A DNA stretch of 64,000 nucleotides from Flavobacterium bizetiae (lineage in GTDB: Bacteria; Bacteroidota; Bacteroidia; Flavobacteriales; Flavobacteriaceae). The DNA lies in the NCBI RefSeq assembly GCF_902804475.1, contig NZ_CADCSU010000073.1, positions 1-64,000 on the forward strand, given 5' to 3'. Below the pieces are notes generated by a model. The model was given only the letters and a program-made list of their open reading frames with translations, did not search any database and was not told the DNA's origin. The first letter of the stretch is position 1. Every line of letters begins with the position of its first letter. Below, piece after piece: positions 62,613 through 64,000 of this stretch. Position numbers and translations under genes: made by a program.

Positions 62613-64000
62613 ATGCTAAAGCAATTTTTAAATTTAAAATTATCCCAAAAATTATCTCCACAGCAAATTCAGCTGATGAAGTTAATTCAATTGCCTACGC
62701 AAGCTTTTGAGCAACGTTTATTAGAAGAAATGAACGAAAATCCGGCTCTTGAAGCTGGAAAAGAAGATGAATATGAAGCAGATGAATTCGCTAATGAAGA
62801 CTACGACGATTATGATGATGCAGAATCTGACAGAATCGAAGCGGACGACATTAATATCGACGAATACTTAAGCGACGATGATACGCCTGATTATAAAACT
62901 CAGGTGAATAATTATAGCGAAGACGAAGAAAGAGAAACTCCTTTTGCTTCTCCGATCAGTTTTCACCAGGATTTGATCAATCAGTTGAATACTTTTATTT
63001 TGAATGATGAAGAACGCGAAATAGCGGAATTCCTTGTTGGAAGTATCGATGATATGGGCTACATCCGCAGAAGTGTTCCGGATATTGTAGATGATATGGC
63101 TTTTACTCAGGGTATTTATACCGATGAGAAAATGGTCGAAAAAATGCTTCAGGTAATTCACGAGCTAGAACCTTCGGGCGTTGGCGCACGTGATTTACAA
63201 GAATGTTTGTTATTGCAATTAAAGCATAAAACTCCAACAGAATATGTTGATTTAGCGATTGATATTATCGAAAATCAGTTTGATGCTTTTACGAAAAAGC
63301 ATTATGACAAACTGCTTCAAAAATACGGAGTTTCGAACGAACAGCTTAAAAAAGCGATTCACGAAATCGAAAGACTAAACCCTAAACCGGGCGGATCTTA
63401 CACCGGAAATAATAAAGTAACAGAGAATGTGGTTCCTGATTTCGCCATCAGAATTGTTGATGGAGAATTAGAATTGACTTTAAACGGAAGAAATGCTCCT
63501 TCCCTGCACGTTTCTAAAGATTATCAGGAAATGATGCAGACGTATAAAGATTCTCGTGATAAATCATCGGCTCAAAAAGATGCAGTTCAGTTTATCAAAC
63601 AAAAACTGGATTCGGCTAAATGGTTTATCGATGCCATCAGACAACGTCAGGAAACGCTTTTTGTAACGATGAATGCGATTATGCATTATCAGGAAGAATA
63701 TTTCTTAGATGGCGACGAAACGAAACTAAAACCAATGATCTTAAAAGATATTGCGGATATGGTTGGTTTGGATATTTCGACGATCTCACGTGTAGCCAAC
63801 AGTAAATATGTTGAAACGCCATACGGAACGAAACTAATCAAAGAGTTTTTCTCTGAAGCGATGAAAAATGATCAGGGTGAAGATGTTTCGACTTTAGAAA
63901 TCAAAAAGATTCTTAAAAATACGATTGAAGAGGAAGACAAAAAGAAACCTTTACCGGATGATCAATTGGCTGAAATCTTAAAAGAAAAAGGATATCCTAT
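62613..64000 (+). CDS. rpoN: RNA polymerase sigma-54 factor (3' end beyond window)
   Basis: The first 462 codons of RpoN. Region I is intact (LSQKLSPQQIQLMKLIQLPT and EERLLEEMNENPALE-like EQRLLEEMNENPALE), region II is unusually acidic (about residues 50-110, rich in D, E and Y), and the core-binding region and HTH follow (SIDDMGYIRRSVPDIVDDM, LEPSGVGARDLQECLLLQLK, IADMVGLDISTISRVANSKY). The RpoN box expected a few residues later is beyond the window. The ATG at 62613 gives the canonical MLKQFLNLKLSQ. Antisense and out-of-frame ORFs here are shadows. Not previously operonic with asnS because repeat arms intervene. Confidence 0.95.
   Translation, partial: MLKQFLNLKLSQKLSPQQIQLMKLIQLPTQAFEQRLLEEMNENPALEAGKEDEYEADEFANEDYDDYDDAESDRIEADDINIDEYLSDDDTPDYKTQVNNYSEDEERETPFASPISFHQDLINQLNTFILNDEEREIAEFLVGSIDDMGYIRRSVPDIVDDMAFTQGIYTDEKMVEKMLQVIHELEPSGVGARDLQECLLLQLKHKTPTEYVDLAIDIIENQFDAFTKKHYDKLLQKYGVSNEQLKKAIHEIERLNPKPGGSYTGNNKVTENVVPDFAIRIVDGELELTLNGRNAPSLHVSKDYQEMMQTYKDSRDKSSAQKDAVQFIKQKLDSAKWFIDAIRQRQETLFVTMNAIMHYQEEYFLDGDETKLKPMILKDIADMVGLDISTISRVANSKYVETPYGTKLIKEFFSEAMKNDQGEDVSTLEIKKILKNTIEEEDKKKPLPDDQLAEILKEKGYP

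Noticed and set aside
62868..63161. 97-aa minus ORF within rpoN
   Set aside because: The plus strand carries an uninterrupted RpoN frame with region I and core-binding motifs; this is its shadow.
1..64000. tRNA, rRNA, tmRNA and insertion sequences
   Set aside because: No T-loop GGTTCGAATC-type sequence in a cloverleaf context, no rRNA-like stretch, and no transposase ORF was seen.

Overview
The window is a 64 kb chromosomal stretch of a low-GC Bacteroidota, most likely a Flavobacterium. The evidence is the gene families (SusC-like and PF14905 receptors, a T9SS type A sorting domain, DUF4271/DUF4296/DUF3098/DUF5686 proteins, Porin O/P, SCSSD-type lipoproteins), the absence of Shine-Dalgarno leaders, and promoters of the TAnnTTTG type, three of them with TTG 19-20 bp upstream. 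It looks like core chromosome: no phage, transposase, CRISPR array, tRNA or rRNA was seen.

Layout. 0-8.5 kb: a lipoprotein, fbp, a GNAT acetyltransferase, aspartate kinase, an outer-membrane barrel with a membrane-anchored AraC regulator, an XRE regulator and a cluster of tiny membrane-protein genes. 8.6-14 kb: a 1143-aa exported barrel-like protein, an Ala/Lys-rich secreted protein and a GT-B glycosyltransferase. 13.9-22.2 kb: a probable phosphate-response locus (Porin O/P, PhoR-like kinase, PhoB-like regulator, TonB receptor, beta-helix-like lipoprotein, a T9SS protein that is almost only sorting domain). 22.4-30.5 kb: LuxE-like enzyme, tyrS, an epimerase, DUF4296, dihydroorotase, a dolichyl-phosphate-mannose-synthase-like GT2, DUF4271 and hemD. 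30.7-37.6 kb: Lrp/AsnC regulator, YugP protease, a NarL-type two-component system next to a small lipoprotein, and a sigma/membrane-protein/hydrolase operon. 38-52.7 kb: leuS, a ModE-domain protein with a TonB receptor, ftsX-DUF3098-uppP-truB, pyrH-frr and a DUF5686 protein. 53-64 kb: CPA2 antiporter, LytS/LytR-type system, Gdx-like SMR pump, MMPL/RND exporter, asnS and rpoN (cut by the window end).

How the parts work together. Three promoters of the phosphate-type locus (porin, TonB receptor, lipoprotein) carry TAAC/TTAAC units repeated every 11 bp, the geometry of PhoB boxes, placed 9 or 20 nt (one unit apart) upstream of a degenerate TAnnTTTG element. This makes a coherent candidate regulon for the PhoB/PhoR pair encoded between them. 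Separately, a 16-bp palindrome TACCTGATATCAGGTA lies between the NarL-type kinase operon and lipoprotein 35267, and a near-identical copy lies before the small membrane-protein cluster at 7.9 kb.

Intergenic DNA is unusually rich in dispersed inverted repeats of at least eight word families, often stacked in one gap. Several act as terminators: in five TTCCAAA/TCCCAA-type hairpins the positions of G.U pairs let the full stem form only in RNA from the strand of the adjacent gene.
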